A DNA stretch of 48,842 nt from Syntrophaceae bacterium UBA2280 (lineage in GTDB: Bacteria; Desulfobacterota; Syntrophia; Syntrophales; Smithellaceae), in assembly GCA_002347685.1 (NCBI GenBank), contig DDWS01000016.1, positions 1 to 48,842 on the forward strand, read 5' to 3'. The position numbers and the translations under genes are program-made. Numbering within the stretch: the stretch's first letter is position 1; each line of letters starts with the position of its first letter. Positions 17,000 to 25,640 of the stretch are shown here, piece by piece. Under the pieces are notes generated by a model. That model searched no databases and was not told where the DNA came from. It saw only the letters and a program-made list of their open reading frames with translations.

Positions 17000-17593
17000 A
17001 TGAAAAAATGGTTTACGATAGGGAGCGTCCTGATATTTTTTGTTTTGGCTTTTTCATGTCACGCGGCAGGGCCCCTGGCGACGGCAGAGACCGCTGTCGG
17101 AAAAGTGATCGACGTTCTGCGCGATCCTCAGCTTAAAAGCCCGGCGTCCAAGGAAGCCAAAAAAGACAAGCTCCGGATCATCTATAAGGACATGTTCGAC
17201 GAGATCGAATTTTCCCGAAGGACGCTTACGCGCAACTGGAACAAATTCACTCCCGATCAGCGCCGCGAATTCGTGGATCTCTTTGAGCAGGTTTTGGAGA
17301 AGGCCTATCTGGATAAGATTTTTGACTACTCGGATGAAAAAATCGAGTTTTACAAAGAAAATATGGTTTCCGATAAGCAGGCGGAGATTCTTTCGAAAAT
17401 CGTCACCTCCTCGAAAGAAATTCCGATATTTTACCGGATGATTCTCAAAGACGGCAAATGGAAGGTCTATGATGTGGTCGTGGAAAATGTGAGCCTGGTT
17501 CAAAATTACCGGACCCAGTTCAACGATATTCTCGCTTCCAGCACGCCTGAACAGCTTTTGGAAATATTGCGTAAAAGGGTGAAGGAACATTGA
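17000..17593 (+). CDS. mlaC: MlaC-family periplasmic lipid-binding protein
   Basis: MlaC shuttles phospholipids through the periplasm between MlaA and the MlaFEDB complex. The 197-residue protein has a signal peptide (about residues 1-23, ending SCHAAG). The Tol_Tol_Ttg2 family pattern follows, with FDEIEFSRRTLTRNWNKFTPDQRREFVDLFEQVL and later DGKWKVYDVVVENVSLVQNYR. GGAG lies upstream of the ATG. Its stop overlaps the TTG start of the following mlaA. Confidence 0.94.
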   Translation: MKKWFTIGSVLIFFVLAFSCHAAGPLATAETAVGKVIDVLRDPQLKSPASKEAKKDKLRIIYKDMFDEIEFSRRTLTRNWNKFTPDQRREFVDLFEQVLEKAYLDKIFDYSDEKIEFYKENMVSDKQAEILSKIVTSSKEIPIFYRMILKDGKWKVYDVVVENVSLVQNYRTQFNDILASSTPEQLLEILRKRVKEH

Positions 17594-18522
17594 GCAAGTC
17601 TGATGCCGGCATCCTATGGATCCTGTTGCTTATCTTCATTATTGCCGGGTGTGCGCACAGCCCCCGCGGTGAATCTTCGCCGCCCGTTCAGGGGCAGGCT
17701 TTGACTGACGCGCCGGGGAAAACAGCCTTTATGACCGTTATGCCGGTTTCCGATGCCGCTGTGACTCCTCAAGAACCGTCCGCGCAAAAAGATGACCCTT
17801 TTCATGATGAATATGTCGATGACGAGGACGACGCGCGCGATCTTCATAAGGATGAAAAGGTTTCCATTGCCGATCCGATCGAACCCTTCAACAGGGCCAT
17901 GTTTCTTTTCAACGATAAAATGTATTTCTGGGTGCTCAAGCCGGCGGCCACCGGATACAATGCCGTTGTTCCCGAACCCGGCCGGATCGGTGTTAAACAT
18001 TTCTTTGATCATCTGGGCTATCCGGCCCGTGTTTTAAGTTGTCTGTTCCAGGCCGATGTCAAGGGGGCCGCCGAGGAAACGGGTCGGTTCGTGATCAATA
18101 CCCTATGGGGATTAGGCGGATTTCTGGATCCCGCCGCCGGAGAAAGCCTGAATTTGCAAAAGCAGGATACGGATCTGGGTCAGACCCTTGGCGTTTACGG
18201 CGTCGGGCACGGGTTTTTTATCATGTGGCCGGTTTACGGGCCGTCCAGTCCAAGGGATTCGTTGACCATTGTCGGTGATCATTTCTTATATGCTCCCTCG
18301 TATATTGATCCCTGGTATGCCCGGTTTGGCGTCTGGTCATACGAGAAAATCAATTCCGCCTCATTGAGGATCGGGGATTATGAATCGCTCAAAGCCGCGG
18401 CCATCGATCCCTATATCGCCATGCGCGACGCTTATATCCAGTACCGCATGCAGGCCGTGAAAGCGCGCAAGGAGAAGTCTTTGTTATTCAAATATTCAGC
18501 GGGGGCAGGACAGAAAGAATAG
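17590..18522 (+). CDS. mlaA: MlaA/VacJ-family lipoprotein
   Basis: MlaA sits in the outer membrane and removes mislocalised phospholipids from the outer leaflet. The 310-residue protein starts at a TTG overlapping the mlaC stop, with AAGGA just upstream. It has a signal peptide and a lipobox IIAGC with the lipid-modified Cys at residue 21. An acidic linker (DEYVDDEDDARD) precedes the VacJ domain, which begins at DPIEPFNRAMFLFNDKMY and includes GLGGFLDPA and GPSSPRDSL. E. coli has mlaA elsewhere in the genome; here it is within the mla operon. Confidence 0.94.
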   Translation: MSKSDAGILWILLLIFIIAGCAHSPRGESSPPVQGQALTDAPGKTAFMTVMPVSDAAVTPQEPSAQKDDPFHDEYVDDEDDARDLHKDEKVSIADPIEPFNRAMFLFNDKMYFWVLKPAATGYNAVVPEPGRIGVKHFFDHLGYPARVLSCLFQADVKGAAEETGRFVINTLWGLGGFLDPAAGESLNLQKQDTDLGQTLGVYGVGHGFFIMWPVYGPSSPRDSLTIVGDHFLYAPSYIDPWYARFGVWSYEKINSASLRIGDYESLKAAAIDPYIAMRDAYIQYRMQAVKARKEKSLLFKYSAGAGQKE

Positions 18523-18525
18523 AAC

Positions 18526-19329
18526 ATGCTCAAAAAGAATCTTCCCATGAAACATATTGTTGCCATCGTGATTGCATCCTTCATCGTTTTGCAGATGAGC
18601 GTGCCGGTATTTGCGGGCGGCATGTTCGGTCCGCCGCAGACGCTTTCAAAAAAGGAAGGTGGCCTCAATACCGCGATTGGCTATCAGTATGTTCAGGACA
18701 CATTGAAAAATGATTCAGAGTATGTTTTCAGGCAACACCAGGTTTATTCGCATGCGGCCTGGGGTGCATCAAAACTCTGGGAGGTCTATGGCCGTGTGGG
18801 GTTGGCGGATCTGAAAATATCGGACGCATTTGCGTCTTCGGATGTTGTAAACACTGTGTCGCGAAATGACTTTGAAGAAAACTGGAAACTTTTCGGCACA
18901 TTGGGCGCAAAGTTGTTTTATCCGGTAAATGACCTCCTGGGCGTGGGCGCCTTTATCCAGGGGACGGTTCATTTCAGCAATTACACGGACGATGTTGTCG
19001 GCGTCTATCACGCGACGCCTTTTGCGGCGGATCTGAAAATTAAGAATCTATGGGATGTTAAGGCGGGTCTCGCCCTGCAGGCCGCCATTAACTGGAATAT
19101 AAAAATCTACGGAGGGCCCTTTGTTGCCTACACGCAGGCCGACGCCCGCCTTCCTGCGCCCATCCCCGGCCTTCTCATGGGCGGCCGGGACGATGTGTTG
19201 CGAAATACATCCAAAGTCGGCGGTTTTCTGGGCGTCGATATGCCGCTTTTGCGGGGATTCCGGCTGAATATTGAAAGCCGGTACACGGATCAGTTTTCGA
19301 TAGGATCCGCTGTGACCTATACCTATTGA
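18526..19329 (+). CDS. Outer-membrane beta-barrel protein linked to the mla operon
   Basis: The 267-residue protein has a signal peptide (cleavage near VPVFAGG, residue 30). It then shows alternating beta-strand sequence with many aromatic girdle residues and ends SIGSAVTYTY, a typical C-terminal barrel strand with a terminal aromatic. I would class it as an opacity/OmpA-like small porin-type barrel. It begins 3 bases after mlaA and is therefore in the mla operon, so it could partner with MlaA, which in E. coli associates with trimeric porins. That partnership is inference. Confidence 0.8.
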   Translation: MLKKNLPMKHIVAIVIASFIVLQMSVPVFAGGMFGPPQTLSKKEGGLNTAIGYQYVQDTLKNDSEYVFRQHQVYSHAAWGASKLWEVYGRVGLADLKISDAFASSDVVNTVSRNDFEENWKLFGTLGAKLFYPVNDLLGVGAFIQGTVHFSNYTDDVVGVYHATPFAADLKIKNLWDVKAGLALQAAINWNIKIYGGPFVAYTQADARLPAPIPGLLMGGRDDVLRNTSKVGGFLGVDMPLLRGFRLNIESRYTDQFSIGSAVTYTY

Positions 19330-19342
19330 TGAGGACCTGAAG

Positions 19343-20482
19343 ATGCCAGGTGTTAAAAGACCGGGGGAAAAGAGGAAATTGAAAATCGGCGTGCTCTATG
19401 GTGGGCGCTCCGGCGAACATGACGTTTCGCTTTGCTCGGCGGCCTCCGTCATCACGGCGCTGGATAAAACGAAATACGACATCGTCGCCATCGGCATCGA
19501 CCGCGACGGACGCTGGTTCGTTCAGGACAAACCGGAAATCATCACCGACAGGCATTTCGGCAGAATCATGTCCCTCAAAAAGACGGGGCTATGGCTCGTC
19601 AATCATTTCGAGGAACAAAACCGGCTCCATCTTTATAATCTTGTTGACAGCAAAGAACAAATGGCCATTGATCTGATTTTCCCCGTTTTGCACGGCACGT
19701 TCGGTGAGGACGGAACATTGCAGGGCCTTTTGGAACTGGCGATGGTCCCGTATGTCGGCGTGGACGTGGCGGGGGCGGCGATCGGCATGGACAAGGACAT
19801 TGCCAAGCGCCTGCTCATGGAAGCGGGCATTCCCGTGGTTCCCTGGATTACGTTGGGACGCAGGCAGTGGGAAGGGCAATCCAAAAAGATTCTGCGTGAA
19901 ACACTGGCGCATCTGGGCCTGCCTCTCTTTGTAAAGCCCTTGTGCACCGGCTCGTCGGTCGGCGTGGTCAAGGTCAAAAAAGGAAATGAACTTTGTGCCG
20001 CTGTGGACTATGCCTTCCAATATGATACCCGGGTCATGATCGAAAAAGGCATTGACTGCCGCGAGATTGAATGCGCCGTATTGGGAAACGATGTGCCCGA
20101 GGCATCCGTTCTGGGTGAGATCCTTCCGAATCATGATTTCTATTCCTATGAAGCCAAGTATCTCGACCCCGAAGGCGCGAAAATGAGCATTCCCGCGAAG
20201 CTTCCCGCGAAGCTTGCGACGTCGATTCGCAGATGCGCCTTGGCAGGGTATGCCGCACTCAACTGCAATTCCATGGCGCGCGTGGATTTCTTTTTGGACA
20301 GGAAAACGAACGATTTTTATCTCAATGAAATAAACACACTGCCGGGTTTCACTTCCATCAGCATGTATCCGAAGCTGTGGGAAGCCACGGGGCTGCCTTA
20401 CGGAAAGTTGTTAGATTTGTTGATCAAGCTGGCATTGGAGCGCCACTTGCGGAAAAAGTCTGTTCAGACAAAAGGTATTTAG
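19343..20482 (+). CDS. ddl: D-alanine--D-alanine ligase
   Basis: This ATP-grasp enzyme makes the D-Ala-D-Ala dipeptide for peptidoglycan. The 379-residue protein has KIGVLYGGRSGEHDVS at the N-terminus, HGTFGEDGTLQGLLE, the ATP-binding VKPLCTGSSVGVVKVK, and the C-terminal metal-binding region DFFLDRKTNDFYLNEINTLPGFT. The length fits the longer VanA/Ddl type. GAGGA precedes the ATG. It follows the beta-barrel gene by 13 bases and may be read from the same transcript. Confidence 0.96.
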   Translation: MPGVKRPGEKRKLKIGVLYGGRSGEHDVSLCSAASVITALDKTKYDIVAIGIDRDGRWFVQDKPEIITDRHFGRIMSLKKTGLWLVNHFEEQNRLHLYNLVDSKEQMAIDLIFPVLHGTFGEDGTLQGLLELAMVPYVGVDVAGAAIGMDKDIAKRLLMEAGIPVVPWITLGRRQWEGQSKKILRETLAHLGLPLFVKPLCTGSSVGVVKVKKGNELCAAVDYAFQYDTRVMIEKGIDCREIECAVLGNDVPEASVLGEILPNHDFYSYEAKYLDPEGAKMSIPAKLPAKLATSIRRCALAGYAALNCNSMARVDFFLDRKTNDFYLNEINTLPGFTSISMYPKLWEATGLPYGKLLDLLIKLALERHLRKKSVQTKGI

Positions 20483-20534
20483 CTTCGCGGCAACAGATCA
20501 TGGATTTCGTGAATGTAAAAGAAAACGGAAATGA

Positions 20535-21716
20535 ATGATTATGACCCAGAATATCGTATTCTCCGGAAGTCTGCTCTTCTTATCTCTTGCGGATATTTTT
20601 CAGCTGCTTGGAGGAAATAATTGTAATGGAATGCTGATCCTGCGGAGTCCTTATTCAGCGGCTACGGGTATCGTATATTTTAAGGAAGGGAATCCGGTAA
20701 ATGCCTCCTGGGGCAAACTCAAGGGGCTTGACGCCGTCTATGCCCTGTTTGGATGGACGGACGGGACCTATGAATTTTCCGAACAGGCATTAACCGCGAT
20801 GGTTCCTGTCATTGAGCGGGGCATGATGGAGATTCTCCTAGATGCCTTAAGATTGCTGGATGACGGAGCGATCGCCAGGGTAGGACCGGATCCCTTTTAC
20901 CGGGCAGGTATTGATAATACAGGCCCGGACAGCATCAACATGACCTATCTGCATCCAACCAAAGGGCCACTGGTTGATTATCATTATGCCACCATAGAAA
21001 ACAGCTATCCTGACGGAGCGGTTATTGTGAAGGAAGGAAAGTCCGGCAGGTGGTTGTGGATCATCTGTGAAGGTACCGTAAGGATCATCAAGGAGACCAG
21101 CAGAGGGCCCTTAACCCTTGCCAGACTGGGAGAGGGCTGTTTTATCGGAACTGTCGGCTCGTTTGTGTACGGTGAATACGAACGCAGCGCAACAGTGATC
21201 GCCGAGGGAAATGTCCAGTTGTGCATACTGGACATAGAGATTCTTCATCGGGAATATTCTGCATTGTCCGGGGACTTTAAAAAAATTCTTCACAGCCTTG
21301 ACAACAGATTGAGGGCGATCAATGAAAATGCCGTTGCGGCCTTTACGGGGGTTTATACAAAAGAATTACCGACCGACAAGGTATTTGACGACCGATTTCA
21401 ACATAGTACGGATCTGTATATCGTCAGGGAAGGGACGGCCGATATCATCGGCAAGGGCCCGGAAGGAGAGGTGAATCTCCTGTCTTTGAGCAGTGGCGAT
21501 GTCTTTGGAAAAATCCCGTTTATGGCTTTCGGCCATGAACCGTTATCCGCATCCGTCATGGTCTCGGAAACCTTTCAGGCGGATGTAATGGACAGCCGGG
21601 CCCTTCAGAAGGAATATAACCGTCTTTCTGATACGTTCAGGAATTTTGTTTTCAGTGTTTCCACGAATGTATCCATGACGACGAAGCTTTTTTATCAATT
21701 GCTGCACAACGCTTAA
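20535..21716 (+). CDS. DUF4388 protein with two degenerate cyclic-nucleotide-binding folds
   Basis: Residues 7-110 match the DUF4388/PATAN-type domain seen in deltaproteobacterial signalling proteins (FSGSLLFLSLADIFQLLGG, then GIVYFKEGNPVNAS). Two cNMP-binding-like beta folds follow at about 145-250 and 275-370. The first has GEGCFIGTVGSF...ERSATV, keeping the phosphate-cassette Arg but not the FGE motif. The second has SGDVFGKIPFM...LSASV and lacks the Arg. No DNA-binding or enzymatic output domain is present. It is probably a protein-interaction or scaffold regulator; the ligand is unknown. Start could be 20535 or the second ATG at 20541. Confidence 0.8.
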   Translation: MIMTQNIVFSGSLLFLSLADIFQLLGGNNCNGMLILRSPYSAATGIVYFKEGNPVNASWGKLKGLDAVYALFGWTDGTYEFSEQALTAMVPVIERGMMEILLDALRLLDDGAIARVGPDPFYRAGIDNTGPDSINMTYLHPTKGPLVDYHYATIENSYPDGAVIVKEGKSGRWLWIICEGTVRIIKETSRGPLTLARLGEGCFIGTVGSFVYGEYERSATVIAEGNVQLCILDIEILHREYSALSGDFKKILHSLDNRLRAINENAVAAFTGVYTKELPTDKVFDDRFQHSTDLYIVREGTADIIGKGPEGEVNLLSLSSGDVFGKIPFMAFGHEPLSASVMVSETFQADVMDSRALQKEYNRLSDTFRNFVFSVSTNVSMTTKLFYQLLHNA

Positions 21717-21783
21717 CCAAGCGCTGCGCAGTGGGCATTCAGAAAAAAATCAGCAGGTCCATCAGGCCCGGAGAGGACGAGTT

Positions 21784-23178
21784 ATGACTTCCACGCAGCA
21801 GCTGTTACAACGTATCGACGAGATCCTGCATCCCCGTTCCGTGGCCATAGTCGGGGTCCCGCGGGGGATGAAAACGGGCAAGCTCTTTTTCATGGCGCTG
21901 CTGGATCAGGGATTTTCCGGCAGCATCTACCCCGTGTCAACTCAGGCCGACGAGATCGACGGCTTTAAGGCGTATCCCAGTGTCACGGCCATCCCCGGAG
22001 AGGTCGATCTGGCCATCATTTTGGTGCCGTCACACCTCACCCTTTCCGCCGTCAGGGAATGTGCCGCCAAGGGGGTTAAGGGCGCCGTCCTGTTCACGGC
22101 GGGCTATAAGGAAATGGGCACCGAAGAGGGGTGCGCCCAGGAGGAAGAACTGGTCCAAGTGGCCCGCGCTTCAGGGATGAGGCTGATCGGGCCGAATTGC
22201 ATGGGCATCTATGCGCCCCGTTCCGGCCTTTCCTTCTTCCCGCAGTTGACAAGAGAGCCGGGTCCCGTAGGACTCGTGTCACACAGCGGATCTCTGGCGA
22301 ACATCCTTTGTAACACCGCCCCGCAAAGAGGAATCCGCTTCAGCAAGGCCATCAGTCTGGGGAACGAGTGCGATCTGACAAGTGCCGATTTTCTGCTTTA
22401 CCTGGGAAGTGATTCCGAAACACGCCTGATCGGGGCTTACATCGAAGGGATAAAGGACGGCCCCCGATTCTTTACCGCCCTGCGTACGGCATCAAGGAAG
22501 AAACCCGTCATCCTCTGGAAAGTGGGCTTGACTTCCGCAGGCGCCCAGGCGGCAGCCTCGCACACGGGTGCCCTGGCCGGCGCCAGGGATGTCTGGGAGG
22601 GGGTTGTCAGGCAAACCGGGGCTGTGCCCGTGGCAGGCTTTGAAGACTGGTCCGATGCTCTCATGGGATTTGCCATGCTGCCGGAGGATCTTGGCGACCG
22701 GATGGCCATTGTCTCGGGACCGGGCGGGTTGGCGGTTTCAGCAGCCGAGGCGTGCGCGGAAAACGGTCTTCGCCTGGCGCAGCTTTCGCCGGAAACCCGT
22801 GAGTCCCTGGCCTGTGTGGTCCCGGCAACGGGGACGAGCCTGCGCAACCCCATTGACGTCGGTCTTACCGCTTCGCTGGAGATTGGCATTTACATTCAGA
22901 GCATCCAAACCGTCGTTGCCGATCCTGCTGTAGACGCTTTGGTGATCATCGGGGCGGGATTGAGCCCGGAGACAAACAGGCTTTACACCGATGCGATCGT
23001 CGAAACGCGCCGGCAGTCCGGAAAGGCCATTCTGATGGTCAACATTCCCGGCTTCGACCCTTCCTATATTCCTCAATTCTGTAACGCCGGCATCCCCTAC
23101 TTCGAATCATCCGAACGAGCCATGAAAACCTATGCCCGTGTCCTTCGTTATCAGCAATGGCGAAAGGAACGACGATGA
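21784..23178 (+). CDS. ADP-forming acyl-CoA synthetase, alpha-type protein
   Basis: The 464-residue protein corresponds to the alpha part of NDP-forming acyl-CoA synthetases, which convert acyl-CoA, ADP and Pi to acid, CoA and ATP. It has the CoA-binding domain at the N-terminus (LHPRSVAIVGVPRGMKTGK), a succinyl-CoA-ligase-like domain (GPNCMGIY, GLVSHSGSLAN), and the phospho-histidine loop SHTGALAGA. The C-terminal domain contains SGPGGLAVSAAEAC. The ATP-grasp beta domain is absent and no beta-subunit gene is next to it, so it needs a partner elsewhere or has another role. ATP from acyl-CoA by this route fits a syntrophic fermenter. Confidence 0.88.
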   Translation: MTSTQQLLQRIDEILHPRSVAIVGVPRGMKTGKLFFMALLDQGFSGSIYPVSTQADEIDGFKAYPSVTAIPGEVDLAIILVPSHLTLSAVRECAAKGVKGAVLFTAGYKEMGTEEGCAQEEELVQVARASGMRLIGPNCMGIYAPRSGLSFFPQLTREPGPVGLVSHSGSLANILCNTAPQRGIRFSKAISLGNECDLTSADFLLYLGSDSETRLIGAYIEGIKDGPRFFTALRTASRKKPVILWKVGLTSAGAQAAASHTGALAGARDVWEGVVRQTGAVPVAGFEDWSDALMGFAMLPEDLGDRMAIVSGPGGLAVSAAEACAENGLRLAQLSPETRESLACVVPATGTSLRNPIDVGLTASLEIGIYIQSIQTVVADPAVDALVIIGAGLSPETNRLYTDAIVETRRQSGKAILMVNIPGFDPSYIPQFCNAGIPYFESSERAMKTYARVLRYQQWRKERR

Positions 23179-23235
23179 ACACAAATCCTGAAAGATTCCC
23201 CTTTCCGCCACAGAGGATGACCGTCATGATATAGC

Positions 23236-23263
23236 TTGACTTTGTCGGGATAGAACATATTAT
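23236..23263 (+). promoter_or_regulatory. Promoter of the small membrane protein gene
   Basis: TTGACT (23236-23241) and TATTAT (23258-23263) are separated by 16 bases, a good sigma70 match. The inverted repeat 23261-23275 overlaps the -10 end and could be an operator. Confidence 0.6.
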
Positions 23264-23331
23264 GTAAATAACATACTGATTGACTTTAATAATTGTCCTT
23301 TCCCTCTACGGAAGCGAAAATAACCTTTAAG

Positions 23332-23362
23332 CCCTGTCTCTTATCATGTGACGGGGTTTTTT
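23332..23362 (+). terminator. Terminator-like hairpin within the leader (possible attenuator)
   Basis: CCCTGTC (23332-23338) pairs with GACGGGG (23350-23356, one G-U pair) around an 11-base loop, followed by six T residues. It could end readthrough from upstream, or attenuate the 23487 gene if the promoter at 23236 is used. Confidence 0.6.
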
Positions 23363-23486
23363 AATTCAAGAGACAAGGACATTGAATTGCCGCAATCTTC
23401 ATAATACCGATCTTATGGATTATCGAAACAAGAGTAGACAAGAAGGATTTAAGAAACATGCACCATTACGCAGAAAGGATGAATCG

Positions 23487-23840
23487 ATGAAAGATGAAAC
23501 GAAGGCAAAACTGAAATTTGGAGGTTGGGGAGTTGTCGTTGGGGCGGTCATCGCAATGATCATTGGCTTTAGTTGGGGTGGATGGACAACTTCCTCCACG
23601 GCTGACCAGATGAGCGGGGATGCGGTTTTAGCGAATGAGGCGGTCATTTGTGTTGCCCAATTTATCAAGGATCCGGACAGTAAAAAGAAGATCGAAGAGT
23701 TTGAGGCTCTCGATGACCATTATAAACAGTCACAGTTCGTTGAACAGGGCGGATGGAGCAAAATGCCGGGCCAGAAAGAAGCCAGTTCCGAAGTAACCAG
23801 AGCATGTGTTGCAGGAATCAGGACTTACATTCAAAAATAG
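23487..23840 (+). CDS. Small single-pass membrane protein, function unknown
   Basis: The 117-residue protein has a charged N-terminus, one strong membrane segment at about residues 11-32 (GGWGVVVGAVIAMIIGFSWGGW), and a soluble C-terminal domain with two cysteines (ICVAQF and ACVAGI). The start at 23487 is supported by AAGGA 8 bases upstream; the frame is open further upstream without similarity. Similar Gly-Trp-Gly membrane proteins with TAxxM after the membrane segment are annotated as hypothetical in many Proteobacteria. No function can be assigned. Confidence 0.75.
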   Translation: MKDETKAKLKFGGWGVVVGAVIAMIIGFSWGGWTTSSTADQMSGDAVLANEAVICVAQFIKDPDSKKKIEEFEALDDHYKQSQFVEQGGWSKMPGQKEASSEVTRACVAGIRTYIQK

Positions 23841-23874
23841 AATGAATTCAGAACGATAGTTAACTTGTGTCGAG

Positions 23875-23918
23875 CTGAAAGGCACTCCATCAGATAAACA
23901 TTCCGGAGTGCCTTTCAG
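23875..23918. terminator. Long inverted repeat between convergent genes
   Basis: CTGAAAGGCACTCC (23875-23888) pairs perfectly with GGAGTGCCTTTCAG (23905-23918) around a 16-base loop. It lies between the 23487 gene and the convergent ettA and probably terminates both. It lacks a long T-run on either side. Confidence 0.75.
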
Positions 23919-23923
23919 CCTGA

Positions 23924-25609
23924 TTACCTTCTCGTCAGCTGTCGGTATTTTATTCTATGCGGCTGGCTGGCGGCGGCGCCGAGGCGGCTTTTGCGGTCTT
24001 CTTCGTATTCGGAATAGTTGCCGTCGAAGAACAGCACCTTGCTTTCCCCTTCAAAGGCCAGAATGTGCGTGCAGATACGATCCAGAAACCACCGGTCGTG
24101 GCTGATCACGACGACGCATCCGGCGAAGCTCTCCAGAGAATCCTCAAGCGCGCGCAGGGTGTTCACATCCAGATCGTTGGTGGGTTCGTCGAGCAGCAGC
24201 ACATTGCCGCCTTCCTTGAGCATACGCGCCAGGTGAACGCGGTTGCGTTCACCGCCGGAGAGCGTTCCGACTTTCTTTTGCTGATCGGTACCGGAGAAAT
24301 TGAACCGCGATACATAGGCGCGTGAATTGATCTGACGGTTGCCGACGTTGATGATGTCCTGGCCGTCGGAAATCATTTCCCAAATATTCTTGTTCGGATC
24401 GAGGGCATCGCGGCTCTGATCGACATATGCAAGCTTTACTGTTTCGCCGATGCGGATGGTGCCGGAATCCGGTGTCTCCTGAGCGGTGATCATGCGAAAC
24501 AGCGTGGTTTTACCCGCGCCGTTGGGACCGATCACGCCGATAATACCGCCGGGCGGCAGCGAAAAGGTCATGCCTTCCACCAGCAGTTTTTCCCCGTATC
24601 CTTTGTTCACATCTGTCGCTTCAATGACCAGATCCCCCAGCCGCGGCCCCGGTGCGATGAAAAGTTCCCGCGTGCCGGATTCCTTATCCGTGTTTCTGTC
24701 CAGCAGTTCCTCATAAGCCTTGATGCGAGCCTTGGATTTGGCATGACGGCCTTTGGGCGACATGCGGATCCATTCCAGTTCGCGCTCGAGGGTTTTGATT
24801 CTCTCTCCTTCTGATTTTTCTTCCGTTTTTAATCGCGCCTGCTTCTGTTCCAGCCACGAAGAATAGTTGCCCTGCCAGGGAATGCCCTGGCCACGGTCCA
24901 GCTCCAGAATCCAACCTGCGACATTATCCAGAAAATAGCGGTCATGGGTGACGGCAATGATTGTGCCTTCGTACTTCTGCAGATGATGCTCCAGCCAGGC
25001 CACGGATTCGGCATCCAGATGATTGGTCGGCTCATCCAGAAGCAGAATGTCCGGCTTCTGGAGCAAAAGACGGCATAAAGCGACACGGCGCTTTTCGCCG
25101 CCGGAGAGCACTTTGATCAGCGTATCGCCGGGCGGGCAGCGCAAGGCGTCCATGGCCATCTCGAGGCGCGAGTCCATGTCCCAGGCGTCGAGAGCGTCCA
25201 TCTTTTCCTGCAAGACAGCCTGACGGTCGCACAGTTTGGTCATCTCGTCGTCCGACATTTCCTCGGCGAATTTTTCGTTGACGGCGTTGTATTCGTTGAT
25301 CACGTCCATCGTTGACTGTACGCCCTGCTCGACGATCTGGCGCACGGTCTTTTCATCGTCGAGACGGGGCTCCTGTTCCAGATAGCCTATGGTATAGCCT
25401 GCCGAAAGAATGGTCTTGCCCAGATACTCCTGATCCACACCGGCGAGAATCTTTAAAAGCGAGCTTTTCCCCGACCCGTTCAAACCGAGTACGCCGATTT
25501 TTGCACCGTAAAAATAAGACAGGTAGATGTCTTTGAGCACGGGCTTTTTTTCGTAAATTTTACTGACTCCGATCATGGAGTAGATGACTTTGTTTCCTTC
25601 ATTGGCCAT
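23924..25609 (-). CDS. ettA: ABC-F protein EttA (energy-dependent translational throttle)
   Basis: EttA binds the ribosomal E site and gates early elongation in response to the ADP:ATP ratio. The 561-residue protein has two ABC domains without membrane segments. The first has Walker A GLNGSGKS (42-49), LSGGEKRR and LLLDEPTNHLD. The second has GPNGAGKT, LSGGERNR and LLLDEPTNDLD. The linker between them is present, with the EttA hallmark MSPKGRHAKSKAR. The C-terminus ends in a basic tail as in EttA. GGAGG lies 11 bases ahead of the ATG. Confidence 0.94.
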   Translation of the reverse strand: MANEGNKVIYSMIGVSKIYEKKPVLKDIYLSYFYGAKIGVLGLNGSGKSSLLKILAGVDQEYLGKTILSAGYTIGYLEQEPRLDDEKTVRQIVEQGVQSTMDVINEYNAVNEKFAEEMSDDEMTKLCDRQAVLQEKMDALDAWDMDSRLEMAMDALRCPPGDTLIKVLSGGEKRRVALCRLLLQKPDILLLDEPTNHLDAESVAWLEHHLQKYEGTIIAVTHDRYFLDNVAGWILELDRGQGIPWQGNYSSWLEQKQARLKTEEKSEGERIKTLERELEWIRMSPKGRHAKSKARIKAYEELLDRNTDKESGTRELFIAPGPRLGDLVIEATDVNKGYGEKLLVEGMTFSLPPGGIIGVIGPNGAGKTTLFRMITAQETPDSGTIRIGETVKLAYVDQSRDALDPNKNIWEMISDGQDIINVGNRQINSRAYVSRFNFSGTDQQKKVGTLSGGERNRVHLARMLKEGGNVLLLDEPTNDLDVNTLRALEDSLESFAGCVVVISHDRWFLDRICTHILAFEGESKVLFFDGNYSEYEEDRKSRLGAAASQPHRIKYRQLTRR

Positions 25610-25640
25610 ATAATGCTGTTCCTCCCGGGTGCTTTTGGTC

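Larger units (their letters stand above)
23179..23486 (+). other. Intergenic leader region with promoter, terminator-like hairpin and alternative pairing
   Basis: No gene is seen here. The region holds a promoter at 23236-23263, a small inverted repeat TATGT-AAATA-ACATA (23261-23275) at the likely transcription start, and a terminator-like hairpin at 23332-23362. An 8-base segment at 23368-23375 can pair with the hairpin's left side. The untranslated leader of the downstream small membrane protein would be about 215 bases. Confidence 0.5.
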
